In this document: piece after piece, positions 55,683 through 63,974 of the stretch
Position numbering within the stretch: position 1 is the stretch's first letter
Layout of the letters: each line of letters opens with the position of its first letter
Assembly: GCF_019634815.1 (NCBI RefSeq)
Contig: NZ_JAHCAP010000013.1
Location: 24,992-88,991 of the forward strand
Length of the DNA: 64,000 bases
From: Dokdonella sp.
Lineage (GTDB): Bacteria; Pseudomonadota; Gammaproteobacteria; Xanthomonadales; Rhodanobacteraceae
Direction of reading: 5' to 3'
The notes under the pieces: generated by a model
What the model was told of the DNA's origin: nothing
The model's database searches: none
What the model saw: only the letters and a program-made list of their open reading frames with translations
Position numbers and translations under genes: made by a program

Positions 55683-56972
55683 ATGAACCGGACCCTGTTT
55701 CTTGCGAGTCTGCTCGTGGTCACGCCGGCCGCTGGCCGCCCGCTCAACGACACCGCGGTCACCTGGAGCGGCGCGGCAGCCAATGGCTACGCGACCACCT
55801 GCATTGCCAGCCATCCGGCCGGGCAGGATTGCCAGTACGGGCGCGATGCCGCGGCGATCGCCGGCACGCTCGTCAAGCTCGGTGCGAGCACGCCCAACAA
55901 TGGCCAAGCCACCGGCTTCGACTTCACCAAGGTTTCCAACAGCGGCGCAGACCTGCCGGCAACGGCTGCGCTCGGCGCGGGCGCCAACGATTGGGCCTGC
56001 ACGCGCGACAACTTCACTGGCCTGCTGTGGGAGGTCAAGCTCGAATCCTTCGGCGAACTGCGCGGCCGCAACCGCACCTACAGCTGGTTCGATCCGGCCA
56101 GTCCCGACGGCAATCCGGGCAGCGAGAACGGCGGCGTCTGCAATCGCCCCGGTCGCTGCGATACCGCCAAGTTCGTGGCCGACGTCAATGCGCAAGGCCT
56201 GTGCGGCTACAACGACTGGCGCCTGCCGACGGTCAAGGAACTGGAAGACATGACCGACCTCGGGCGCAGTCTGGGGACGGTCGATCCCGAGTATTTTCCG
56301 AACACGATCGAGGCGCTGTACTGGGCAGCCAATCCGGTCGCGGACACCACGCGTGCATGGGCGGTCTCCTTCGCGCGCGGCAGTGTGCATGCGACCACTG
56401 CGCCGATGGGCGCGTCCAACACGCGCGACGCGGCCAACCGCGCGCTGCTCGTGCGCGGCGCGCCGCCGGCGACCGGCGTGGCCGCGTATTGCCGGAACGG
56501 CATTCCGGCGAACAATCCTTCGGTGAGCTACCTCGACCACGGCGATGGCACGATCAGTGACCGACGCAGCGGGCTGATGTGGAAGACCTGTCTCGAAGGT
56601 CGCAGTGGCAACGATTGTGCGGGCGGCGCGACGCAGACGATGAATTGGGCCAGTGCGCTCGCTGCCGCGCAGGCATCGACGTTCGCCGGCCATGATGACT
56701 GGCGCCTGCCCAACATCAAGGAATTGCGCGCTCTGGTCGAGGAATGTCGCAGCGCTCCCGCGATCAATACCGAACGATTCCCGAACACGCCCTCTGGCGC
56801 GGTGTGGTCGGCCACGCCCGATGCGTCGTCATTCACGACGTCCGATGCGCGCATCGTGTCGTTCGCCGATGGCGGCTCGATGAACCTGCCGCGGCAATCG
56901 CTGGTGCCCGGCGTGCGTCTGGTGCGCTACGCCGACCTGATCTTCGGCGACGGCTTCGAAACCGGCCCTTGA
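55683..56972 (+). CDS. Secreted DUF1566 protein with two modules
   Basis: A 429-residue protein with signal peptide (FLASLLVVTPAAG) and two DUF1566/Lcl C-terminal-type modules. Each has a W-x-V/M-K-x(n)-N/T-x-S/A-x-A start and an N/D-D-W-R-L-P-x-V/I-K-E-L mark (YNDWRLPTVKELEDM; HDDWRLPNIKELRAL). In other bacteria these domains are found in surface proteins that bind collagen or glycans. It ends LIFGDGFETGP, the tail shared with the delta-60 and RCC1 proteins. The frame is open from 55470; ATG 55683 has GAAGAA upstream. Confidence 0.85.
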   Translation: MNRTLFLASLLVVTPAAGRPLNDTAVTWSGAAANGYATTCIASHPAGQDCQYGRDAAAIAGTLVKLGASTPNNGQATGFDFTKVSNSGADLPATAALGAGANDWACTRDNFTGLLWEVKLESFGELRGRNRTYSWFDPASPDGNPGSENGGVCNRPGRCDTAKFVADVNAQGLCGYNDWRLPTVKELEDMTDLGRSLGTVDPEYFPNTIEALYWAANPVADTTRAWAVSFARGSVHATTAPMGASNTRDAANRALLVRGAPPATGVAAYCRNGIPANNPSVSYLDHGDGTISDRRSGLMWKTCLEGRSGNDCAGGATQTMNWASALAAAQASTFAGHDDWRLPNIKELRALVEECRSAPAINTERFPNTPSGAVWSATPDASSFTTSDARIVSFADGGSMNLPRQSLVPGVRLVRYADLIFGDGFETGP

Positions 56973-56975
56973 GGC

Positions 56976-57458
56976 TCAGGCCAGGGTGAGCAGCGCCGGA
57001 TCGATGTGGGCGAGCGCAGCGGCGATTTCGGGTGCGGAATCGAGCAAGGCGAAGCCCGCGAACTCGAAGGCCGGGCCGACGCTGCACCCCACGAGGCTGT
57101 AGGCACCAAGCGGGCGCGCGGCTTGCCAATGGCCGGCGGGAACGACGTGTAGAGGTGTGGTTCCGGTGGCGTCGACCGCACCGAGCCGGTGGCGCGTGAG
57201 GCGCATGTGCGCGGGGTCGAACATCAGCAGTTCCAGTGCGTCGCCTTCGGCGTGGTGCCAACATTCGTCGGCATCGACGCGGTGCCAGCGACTGTGTTCG
57301 CCCGCGGCAAGCAGGTAATGGATCGTGCTCAGTGCCGCACGCGCTCGCATGCGGTCGAGCACTTCCTGTGCGGAAACATGCATGCGGCGAAAATGACCGC
57401 CTTCGGGATGCGGGGCGAGATCGAGCAGGTCGATGAGCTCGCGGGCGCGTGCATGCAT
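56976..57458 (-). CDS. Cupin-family protein (DUF985)
   Basis: A 160-residue single-domain cupin with the DUF985 pattern: HPEGGHFRRMH near the start, STIHYLL, SRWHRVDADECWHHAEGD, and VPAGHWQAARP. The His and Glu residues could bind a metal. The enzyme activity is unknown. It begins 14 bp after hslO on the same strand, so the two are probably co-transcribed. ATG 57458 gives the family start; the frame runs to 57665. Confidence 0.85.
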   Translation of the reverse strand: MHARARELIDLLDLAPHPEGGHFRRMHVSAQEVLDRMRARAALSTIHYLLAAGEHSRWHRVDADECWHHAEGDALELLMFDPAHMRLTRHRLGAVDATGTTPLHVVPAGHWQAARPLGAYSLVGCSVGPAFEFAGFALLDSAPEIAAALAHIDPALLTLA

Positions 57459-57472
57459 GGGCACGGCGGCGT

Positions 57473-58351
57473 TCAGTGACGCGTGCCTGTTGCGGCCTGC
57501 GGACCGCTGAACAGGGCGTCGATGTCGGCCTCGTCGAACACGTAGCGGCGGTTGCAGAACTCGCAATCGACCTGCACCGAACCCTGCTCGGCGAGTGTGG
57601 CCGCGCACTCGGCCTGGCCGAGCGAGCGCAGCATGTCGGCCACGCGATCGCGCGAACAACGGCAATGGAAGGCCAGCGGTTGCGGTGGCTGCAGGCGCAC
57701 ATTCTCGTCGTGGAACAGGCGCAGCAGCAGATCCTGCGCAGACAGCGCGAGCAGTTCCTGTTGCGAAAGCGTTGCCAGCAGGTGGCCGACGCGATTCCAG
57801 CCGTCTTCGTCGTGATCGACGCCGTGCCCGCCGCTGCTGGCGATCTGCTGCAACAGCAGGCCCGCACAGCGATCACCGGCCTGGGCCAGCACGATGCGCG
57901 TGGGTAATTGTTCGGAGCGCGCGAAATACTGTTCGAATGCCTGCGCCAGATCGCCGCTCTCCACCGGCACGATGCCCTGATAGCGCGTCTGCGTGACCTG
58001 GTTCTCGATGGTGATCGCAAGGCGTGCATTGGGTTCGAGCCTGATCGGCGTGGCGGGCGGCGTGCCCTGCCAGCGTGCAATGCCGCGCACATGGCCTTCG
58101 TGCGTGCATTCGGCAAACAGCAGCTTGAGCGCGCCGCTGTCCTGCAGTTGCACAGACAGGCGCCCGTCGAACTTGATCGTGCTGGTGAACAGCGCGCTTG
58201 CGGCGAGTGTTTCACCGAGCAGCACGCCGAGCGCGCCCGCATAGTCGCCCTGCGTGCGCAGCGCCTGCCAGGCCGCGTCGAGGCGGACATGCGCGCCGCG
58301 CACGCCGGCGCGGTCGAGTTGGAAACGATGGAGCGCGTCGGTGTGGGTCAT
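57473..58351 (-). CDS. hslO: Redox-regulated chaperone Hsp33
   Basis: A 292-residue holdase chaperone activated by oxidation. The C-terminal zinc switch has four cysteines in two pairs, HCRCS and CEFCN, as in Hsp33. The N-terminal domain carries FDGRLSVQLQ and the GIVPVESGDLAQAFEQYFARSEQLPT segment in its usual place. ATG 58351 was chosen; the frame runs to 58408. Confidence 0.93.
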   Translation of the reverse strand: MTHTDALHRFQLDRAGVRGAHVRLDAAWQALRTQGDYAGALGVLLGETLAASALFTSTIKFDGRLSVQLQDSGALKLLFAECTHEGHVRGIARWQGTPPATPIRLEPNARLAITIENQVTQTRYQGIVPVESGDLAQAFEQYFARSEQLPTRIVLAQAGDRCAGLLLQQIASSGGHGVDHDEDGWNRVGHLLATLSQQELLALSAQDLLLRLFHDENVRLQPPQPLAFHCRCSRDRVADMLRSLGQAECAATLAEQGSVQVDCEFCNRRYVFDEADIDALFSGPQAATGTRH

Positions 58352-58419
58352 GGTGTCTTCGAAATGCGGATGGGCGGATTGTCGCACTCGCGCAAGCGCA
58401 AGGCGCACTCTGCGGGCGA

Positions 58420-61400
58420 TCAGGCGGCAAGCCGTGCGCCGAGCGTGCGCAACAGATCGCCGGCGGCGCGCAGGCGTTCGCTGCTGCCTTCCAGCGGCAT
58501 CTTGAACTTGAGTTTGTCCTGGCCGTCGAGTGCGTAGACGCGCGGTTGGCTCTGGATCAGGCGGATGATCGTCAGCGGCTCGATCGCGGGCTTGGGCGTG
58601 AACAGCACGCGCCCACCCTGCGGCCCGAGTTCGAGCTTGCGGATGCCCAAGGGCGTCGCCGCGAGCTTGAGCGAGGTCACCGCGAACAAGTGCTTGAGCG
58701 GATCGGGCAGGAGGCCGAAACGGTCGATCATCTCGACCTGCAGTTCGCGCAGTTCCTCGTCGCTGCGCGCGCTGGCGATGCGCTTGTACAGCGTGAGGCG
58801 CGTGTTGACGTCGGGCAGGTAGTCGTCGGGAATCAGCGCCGGGATGTTGAGCACGATCTCGGCTTCGCCCTGACTTGCGAGGTCGAAATCGGGCACCTTG
58901 CCTTCCTTGAGCGCGCGCACCGCGCGATCGAGCATCTCGCTGTAGAGCGCGAAACCGACTTCCTCGATCTGGCCGCTCTGTTCCTCGCCGAGCAATTCGC
59001 CGGCGCCGCGAATTTCCAGATCGTGGGTGGCGAGCGTGAATCCCGCGCCCAGTTCATCGAGCGAGGCGAGCGCTTCGAGACGCTTTTCGGCATCGGCGGT
59101 GACGCTGCGTCCTTCGGGCAACATCAGATAGGCATAGGCGCGGTGGTGCGAGCGGCCGACGCGGCCACGCAACTGGTGCAATTGCGCGAGGCCGAAACGA
59201 TCGGCGCGATTGATGATGATGGTGTTGGCGCTGGGCACGTCGATGCCCGATTCGATGATGGTCGTTGCCACCAGCACGTTGAAACGCTGGCGGTAGAAGT
59301 CGAGCATGATCTGCTCGAGTTCCTTGTCGGGCATCTGGCCGTGGGCAAAGCGGATGCGTGCCTGCGGCATGAGCTCGGCGAGCTCGCGTGCGGTCTTCTC
59401 GATCGTCTCGACTTCGTTGTGGACGAAATAGACCTGGCCGCCGCGCGCATGTTCGCGCTGCATCGCCTCGCGGATCGTGGCCGGGTCGTAGGGGCCGATG
59501 AAGGTCTGCACCGCGAGGCGATGCGCGGGCGGGGTGGCGATGATCGACAGATCGCGCAAGCCCGCCATCGCCATGTTGAGCGTGCGCGGAATCGGCGTGG
59601 CGGTGAGCGTGAGCACGTCGACCTCGGCGCGCAGTTTCTTCAGCGCTTCCTTCTGGCGCACGCCGAAGCGCTGTTCCTCGTCGATGATGACCAGGCCCAG
59701 ATCCTTGAACTTGACGTCGCTCTGCACGAGCTTGTGGGTGCCGATCATCACGTCGATCTGGCCGGCTGCGAGCTTGTCGAGTTCGGCGGCGATTTCCTTT
59801 TTCGACTTGAAGCGCGACAGCACTTCGACACGGATCGGCCAATCGGCGAAGCGGTCGCGGAAGTTCTGGTAGTGCTGCTGGGCGAGCAGGGTGGTCGGCG
59901 CAAGCACCGCGACCTGTTTGCCCGCGGTGGCGGCGACGAAGGCCGCGCGCAGCGCGACCTCGGTCTTGCCGAAGCCGACATCGCCGCAGACCACGCGATC
60001 CATCGGCCGGCCGGCGGCGAGATCGTCGATCACCGCAGCGATCGCGCTGGCCTGATCGGGTGTTTCCTCGAACGGAAACGAAGCGCCGAATTGTTCGGCC
60101 AGTTCGCGGTCGACCGGCAGCGCCACACCCTGACGTGCCTCGCGCTGGGCGTAGATCGCCAGCAGTTCGGCGGCAGCGTCGCGCACCTTCTGCGCGGCCT
60201 TCTTGCGTGCACGCTCCCAGGCATCGCCGCCGAGCGCGTGCAGCGGCGCGAGTTCGGGCACGGTGCCCGAGTAGCGCGACACCAGATGCAGTTGCGCGAC
60301 CGGCACGTAGAGCTTGTCGCCCTTGGCGTATTCGATCGCGAGGAATTCGGCGCTGGCGCCGCCGACATCAAGCTTGGTCAGGCCCTGGTAGCGGCCCACG
60401 CCATGATCGATGTGCACGATCGGCGAACCGACCGACAGTTCCGACAGATCACGCAGCACGGCTTCCGGATCGCGCGCCGCGCGCTTGCGCCGGCGCACCT
60501 GCTGCGCGCGCTCACCGAGCAGTTCGCGTTCTGTGAGCACGGTGAGCGCGGGCGAGGTCAGCGCAAAGCCGGCTTCGAGCGGCGCCACCGTGATGCAGAA
60601 GCGATTGCCTTCGGCACCGTCTTGCGCAAACGCCTGCCATGAGGCGAGCGTGAGCGGCAGCATGCGCGCTGCGGCGAGCTGTTCGATCAGCGCCTCGCGG
60701 CGTCCCGCCGAGTCGGTGGCGATCAGCACGCGACCCGGATAGGCGTCGAGAAACTGGCGCAAGGCGGCGCCGGCTTCCTCGCCCTTGCGATTGAGCGGCA
60801 GCATGGGTGCGGGCTGGGTGCCGAGCGGGAGTGCATGCTTGTTGTCGTCCGTGTCGACGATGTCGATGCGCAGTGCATCGTTGAGCCGCTCGCGCAGCTG
60901 CTGCGGTGGAAGGTACAGCTCGACAGGCGGCAACACCGGTCGCTCGACATCGTGCGCGCGCTGCTCATGGCGCTGGCCGGTCTGCGTCCAGAATGCTTCG
61001 GCGGCATCGAGCGCGCCGGCAGCGAGCACGAACAGCGCGTTGCCCGGCAGATAGTCGAACAGGGTTTCGGTGCGATCGAAAAACAACGGCAGGTAATACT
61101 CGATGCCGGCCGGCGCACCACCTTCGTTGATGTCCTGATACAGCGGGCAACGACGCGGGTCGATCGGGAAGCGCTCGCGCAAGGTGTTGCGAAAGGCCTT
61201 GGCCGAGGCTTCGGTGAGCGGAAACTCGCGCGCCGGCAACAGACGCACGGCATCGACCTTGTGCGCGGAGCGCTGGGTTTCCGGATCGAAGCTGCGAATC
61301 GAATCGATCTCGTCGTCGAACAGCTCGATGCGATACGGTTCGTTGCTGCCCATCGGAAAGATGTCGAGCAGTGCCCCACGCACCGCGAAGTCGCCCGGTT

Positions 61401-61875
61401 CGAGCACCTGCGGAACGTTGCGGTAGCCGCTCGCAGACAGGCGACGCTGTTCAGCAGCCAGATCGAGTTTCTGACGCAGTTCGAGCATGAGGCTCGAAGC
61501 GCCGAGGTAACTGCGCGGCGCCAGCCGCTGCATGAGCGTCGCCACCGGCACCAGCAACACCCCGTGCTCGAGGCTGGGCAGGCGATACAACGTGGCGATG
61601 CGCTGCGAGATGATTTCCGCGTGCGGTGAAAACAAGTCGTAAGGCAGGGTTTCCCAATCGGGAAATGGCAGGATGTCCAGCGTCGGCGTGCGGAAAACCG
61701 TGAGCTCGGCTTCGAGCGCATTGGCTTCGTGGGTATCGCGGCATACCACCACCAGTGGCCCGTTTTGCGCCTGCGCCGCTTCGGCCAGCGCAAGGGCGAG
61801 CGCGGAGCCATGGGGCGCAAGCCAGTAGCGACGTTGCTTGGCGGAAGCGGGGAGGGAAGCCTGGATCAGTGGCAC
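58420..61875 (-). CDS. mfd: Transcription-repair coupling factor
   Basis: A 1151-residue protein that removes stalled RNA polymerase and recruits UvrA. Domain order: UvrB-like N-terminus (LPFPDWETLPYDLFSPH), RNA-polymerase-interaction domain (VHIDHGVGRYQGL, VPVAQLHLVSRY), RecG-like motor with Walker A GDVGFGKTEVA and motif II DEEQRFG, and the C-terminal TRCF domain. Initiation is at GTG 61875. The interval between mfd and the next minus-strand gene has a weak attC-like sequence. Confidence 0.96.
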   Translation of the reverse strand: MPLIQASLPASAKQRRYWLAPHGSALALALAEAAQAQNGPLVVVCRDTHEANALEAELTVFRTPTLDILPFPDWETLPYDLFSPHAEIISQRIATLYRLPSLEHGVLLVPVATLMQRLAPRSYLGASSLMLELRQKLDLAAEQRRLSASGYRNVPQVLEPGDFAVRGALLDIFPMGSNEPYRIELFDDEIDSIRSFDPETQRSAHKVDAVRLLPAREFPLTEASAKAFRNTLRERFPIDPRRCPLYQDINEGGAPAGIEYYLPLFFDRTETLFDYLPGNALFVLAAGALDAAEAFWTQTGQRHEQRAHDVERPVLPPVELYLPPQQLRERLNDALRIDIVDTDDNKHALPLGTQPAPMLPLNRKGEEAGAALRQFLDAYPGRVLIATDSAGRREALIEQLAAARMLPLTLASWQAFAQDGAEGNRFCITVAPLEAGFALTSPALTVLTERELLGERAQQVRRRKRAARDPEAVLRDLSELSVGSPIVHIDHGVGRYQGLTKLDVGGASAEFLAIEYAKGDKLYVPVAQLHLVSRYSGTVPELAPLHALGGDAWERARKKAAQKVRDAAAELLAIYAQREARQGVALPVDRELAEQFGASFPFEETPDQASAIAAVIDDLAAGRPMDRVVCGDVGFGKTEVALRAAFVAATAGKQVAVLAPTTLLAQQHYQNFRDRFADWPIRVEVLSRFKSKKEIAAELDKLAAGQIDVMIGTHKLVQSDVKFKDLGLVIIDEEQRFGVRQKEALKKLRAEVDVLTLTATPIPRTLNMAMAGLRDLSIIATPPAHRLAVQTFIGPYDPATIREAMQREHARGGQVYFVHNEVETIEKTARELAELMPQARIRFAHGQMPDKELEQIMLDFYRQRFNVLVATTIIESGIDVPSANTIIINRADRFGLAQLHQLRGRVGRSHHRAYAYLMLPEGRSVTADAEKRLEALASLDELGAGFTLATHDLEIRGAGELLGEEQSGQIEEVGFALYSEMLDRAVRALKEGKVPDFDLASQGEAEIVLNIPALIPDDYLPDVNTRLTLYKRIASARSDEELRELQVEMIDRFGLLPDPLKHLFAVTSLKLAATPLGIRKLELGPQGGRVLFTPKPAIEPLTIIRLIQSQPRVYALDGQDKLKFKMPLEGSSERLRAAGDLLRTLGARLAA

Positions 61876-61970
61876 GGGTATCGGCTGCGCGGCAAGGCCG
61901 CCGCTGCGAGTGATTCGGAGCCGCGCATTCTAGCAGGTGAGTTTCACTTGCCCGGGTGACCTGCGCTTGC

Positions 61971-62028
61971 GTAGCACAAAGCGCATGGAATCTCCGCGAA
62001 GCAGGTTCGTCACGAACGAATTGTCGGC
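61971..62028 (-). other. Possible decayed attC site
   Basis: On the minus strand, ten bases after the stop of the DUF333 gene, GACAATTCGTTCGTGAC is followed by CTGCTTCGCGG. These match the left half and tip of the classic attC (AACAATTCGTTCAAGCC, CCGCTTCGCGG). The right half (ATTCCATGCGCTTTGTGC) has lost the GGCTTAA and GTTRRRY marks. The length of 58 bp is right for an attC. An internal GTTCG-TGA-CGAAC hairpin could make the match accidental. Confidence 0.3.
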
Positions 62029-62035
62029 CCGCGAC

Positions 62036-62293
62036 TCATGAATTCTGCGGATGATCTTTGCGAAACAGCTCCCACTCGTCCACCACGGTGCCATCCGGCA
62101 AGTGACACATGCCCTTTTGTGCGCCGGACTCATCTGTCACGATCTCGACGCGTCCGCCCTTCTCCTTGGCGCAGTACTCAGATGCGGGGTTCGCAATAGC
62201 GGCACCGCTTTGCGGCGAATCCGCAGACGAGCAAGCGGAGAGCGCGATGCAGCCAAGAAGTGCAACGCCCCAGGGAAAACCGTTGATTCTCAT
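62036..62293 (-). CDS. Small DUF333 lipoprotein
   Basis: An 85-residue lipoprotein (lipobox CIALSAC) with a DUF333 domain: NPASEYCAKEKGG, then CHLPDGTVVDEWELFR. Two Cys in the mature domain are conserved in the family. Function is unknown. ATG 62293 has AGGGGTCGAG upstream; the frame runs to 62461. The start lies about 25 bp after an attC-like site and the stop about ten bases before a weaker one, the layout of an integron cassette gene. Confidence 0.85.
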   Translation of the reverse strand: MRINGFPWGVALLGCIALSACSSADSPQSGAAIANPASEYCAKEKGGRVEIVTDESGAQKGMCHLPDGTVVDEWELFRKDHPQNS

Positions 62294-62318
62294 CTCGACC
62301 CCTGATGATATGGATAAA

Positions 62319-62474
62319 GCGGCCAATGCCCGAATCAAGCCGCGCCGCGAAGCGGTTTTGGCTTGAATGCTCCAATGGACCCCCGCGCGCGTCCCAGGGC
62401 TTGGATGAGCCCGACAGGGCAGGATCACTGCGCGGCGGGGTTGACGGGGGAGTCCATACATGAATTGTTAGATG
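62319..62474 (-). other. attC-like recombination site with an internal insert
   Basis: On the minus strand, directly at the reverse transcriptase stop, the left end reads ATCTAACAATTCATG (inverse core RYYYAAC). The central part of a classic attC, ATTCAAGCC, CCGCTTCGCGG and CGGCTTGATTC, follows about 90 bp later (62321-62370), ending GGCATTGGCC in place of GCGTTRRRY. TCAAGCC pairs with GGCTTGA around the CCGC-TTC-GCGG tip, as in known attC folds. Between the halves, ATGGACCCCCG (62375-62385) and CGGGGGAGTCCAT (62445-62457) are inverted repeats with one bulge. It looks like an attC split by a small hairpin insert. Confidence 0.6.
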
Positions 62475-63952
62475 GCAGGCTCGAATACATCAAGATGCCG
62501 AATCAGGTTTGTGCGTTTCGCCGACGTCTTGCACCCGACAAACAGCTTGAACTCCTTGCGATTCTTAAAGATCAATCCTTGGTTGGCAAAAACTGACTGA
62601 GGGATCGGGTCTTTAAACTTGTACTTCTTCGGCAGGCTGTCCATCAATCCGTTACTAGCAAAAAAGTACCCAATCCAAGTTATGAGGTACTTGTTGCGAC
62701 TTTCGTCCTCGGAGAGCTTGTCTAAGAACTGACCGAGGTATTCAACGATCCGGCTCTGATGAGTGAACCCAAATGGCGTTCTAAGTAACGCCTCCATAAT
62801 AGCGATTATCTTTGGGAAAGCCTTTATTCTTAGATTCCCGAGCATGAGAAGCATGCTTATCACTTTCTCGAGGTCCCTCGAAAAGAAGTCAAACTTTAGA
62901 GAGCCGTCTTTTCGAGTTATATCAGCTAAGAATCTATCAATTACGCCCGTTCCAGGGTGAGCACGGTCAATTTCAATGACTGCTAGGTACAACTCTCGAA
63001 ACTGTTTCCAAGTAAAGAATTTCTTCTTGCGTGGGTGTACGACGTGGTAACGGGATACCCAGCCTCTGAACAGGCCGCCAGGCAGCGAATGGATCTGCGT
63101 CTTCTCGTCACTCAATTCTAGGTTGTACTGCTTGAGACTGGCCTGGAGAATCTTGATGACTCTCTTAGCGTCAGCCTCCGACTTCACAAGAACCCGATAA
63201 TCGTCTTTGAAGCGAACCGCCTCACAGTCGATGGCTCCGGCTTTTACCTCTTTCGTGAATATCCGATCAACGGCCGCAGCAATTAGCTCGCCAATGAGGT
63301 CTGAGACCACCGGGCCTATCGGAATACCGTTTGTGCAGCCATCGCTTGCGTTCTGGAACAGCTTGTCCAGCCTGTTTCCAACATGACTGAAACTATGCAT
63401 GTTCTTTGGCTTGCGTATGAACGACTTGCCATGCAGCGCCCAAGCAATGCTATGCGTGTAAATGGACGGGTAGAAGCGCTTGATGTCAGCTTTTACGATG
63501 TGACTGTACTTGTAGGCGACAGATGCTAAGTCGTCGTCTGTCATCTCAATGAACTCGTATATCAGCCTTCCACTTCTCAGGACGCCAAGGCGATTGGGCG
63601 TCCTCTTGCTGATCGGAAGCGGAAAGCTATACGAAGCGACGATGCTATCGCTTGGAATCATCCGATCTACTAGCTTCTTCCAGTTCCTCGAGAGGTGATA
63701 TGCAATATCGTTATGGATGTATGGATCCATGATCCCAAACGTCCTGTCCGACAGTTCCGACTTGGGGAAGTGGACTTCGATGGGCTCGGTTCGATCCGGC
63801 TTGAAGCTATTCTTCTTCACCGCAAAGAACTTTTTCGGCTTGGCCGGTTTCTTGTCTACATAAAAGCACGGGGGAAGCACGTAGCTCTCAGCGTAGAACC
63901 CGCCTGTCAGTAGCCAGTGATACACGTCATTGGCTTTGAGTGCCTTAGCCAA
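62468..63952 (-). CDS. Reverse transcriptase, defence-type, in integron cassette context
   Basis: A 494-residue RNA-directed DNA polymerase. Visible RT motifs are KADIKRFYPSIYTHS (catalytic Asp 156), GIPIGPVVSDLIGELI (209-224), RFKDDYRV (the [YF]xDD box, Asp 250 and 251) and LSDEKTQI. No maturase, integrase or protease domain is attached; the last 200 residues are helical and unrecognised. The start codon is probably TTG 63952, as no ATG fits, and no clear ribosome-binding site is seen. GC content is plainly lower than in its neighbours. Stand-alone RTs of the unknown-group (UG/DRT) type often block phages; which group this is cannot be told by eye. Confidence 0.85.
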   Translation of the reverse strand: MAKALKANDVYHWLLTGGFYAESYVLPPCFYVDKKPAKPKKFFAVKKNSFKPDRTEPIEVHFPKSELSDRTFGIMDPYIHNDIAYHLSRNWKKLVDRMIPSDSIVASYSFPLPISKRTPNRLGVLRSGRLIYEFIEMTDDDLASVAYKYSHIVKADIKRFYPSIYTHSIAWALHGKSFIRKPKNMHSFSHVGNRLDKLFQNASDGCTNGIPIGPVVSDLIGELIAAAVDRIFTKEVKAGAIDCEAVRFKDDYRVLVKSEADAKRVIKILQASLKQYNLELSDEKTQIHSLPGGLFRGWVSRYHVVHPRKKKFFTWKQFRELYLAVIEIDRAHPGTGVIDRFLADITRKDGSLKFDFFSRDLEKVISMLLMLGNLRIKAFPKIIAIMEALLRTPFGFTHQSRIVEYLGQFLDKLSEDESRNKYLITWIGYFFASNGLMDSLPKKYKFKDPIPQSVFANQGLIFKNRKEFKLFVGCKTSAKRTNLIRHLDVFEPAI

Positions 63953-63974
63953 CGACTTAGCAGGGTGCTGAAAA

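Noticed and set aside
62468..63952. The reverse transcriptase as a group II intron protein or a retron
   Set aside because: No maturase/HNH region is visible, and I see no msr-msd-like structured RNA in the 48 bp before it or group II intron ends around it. The sequence to the right is missing, so a retron RNA there cannot be fully excluded.
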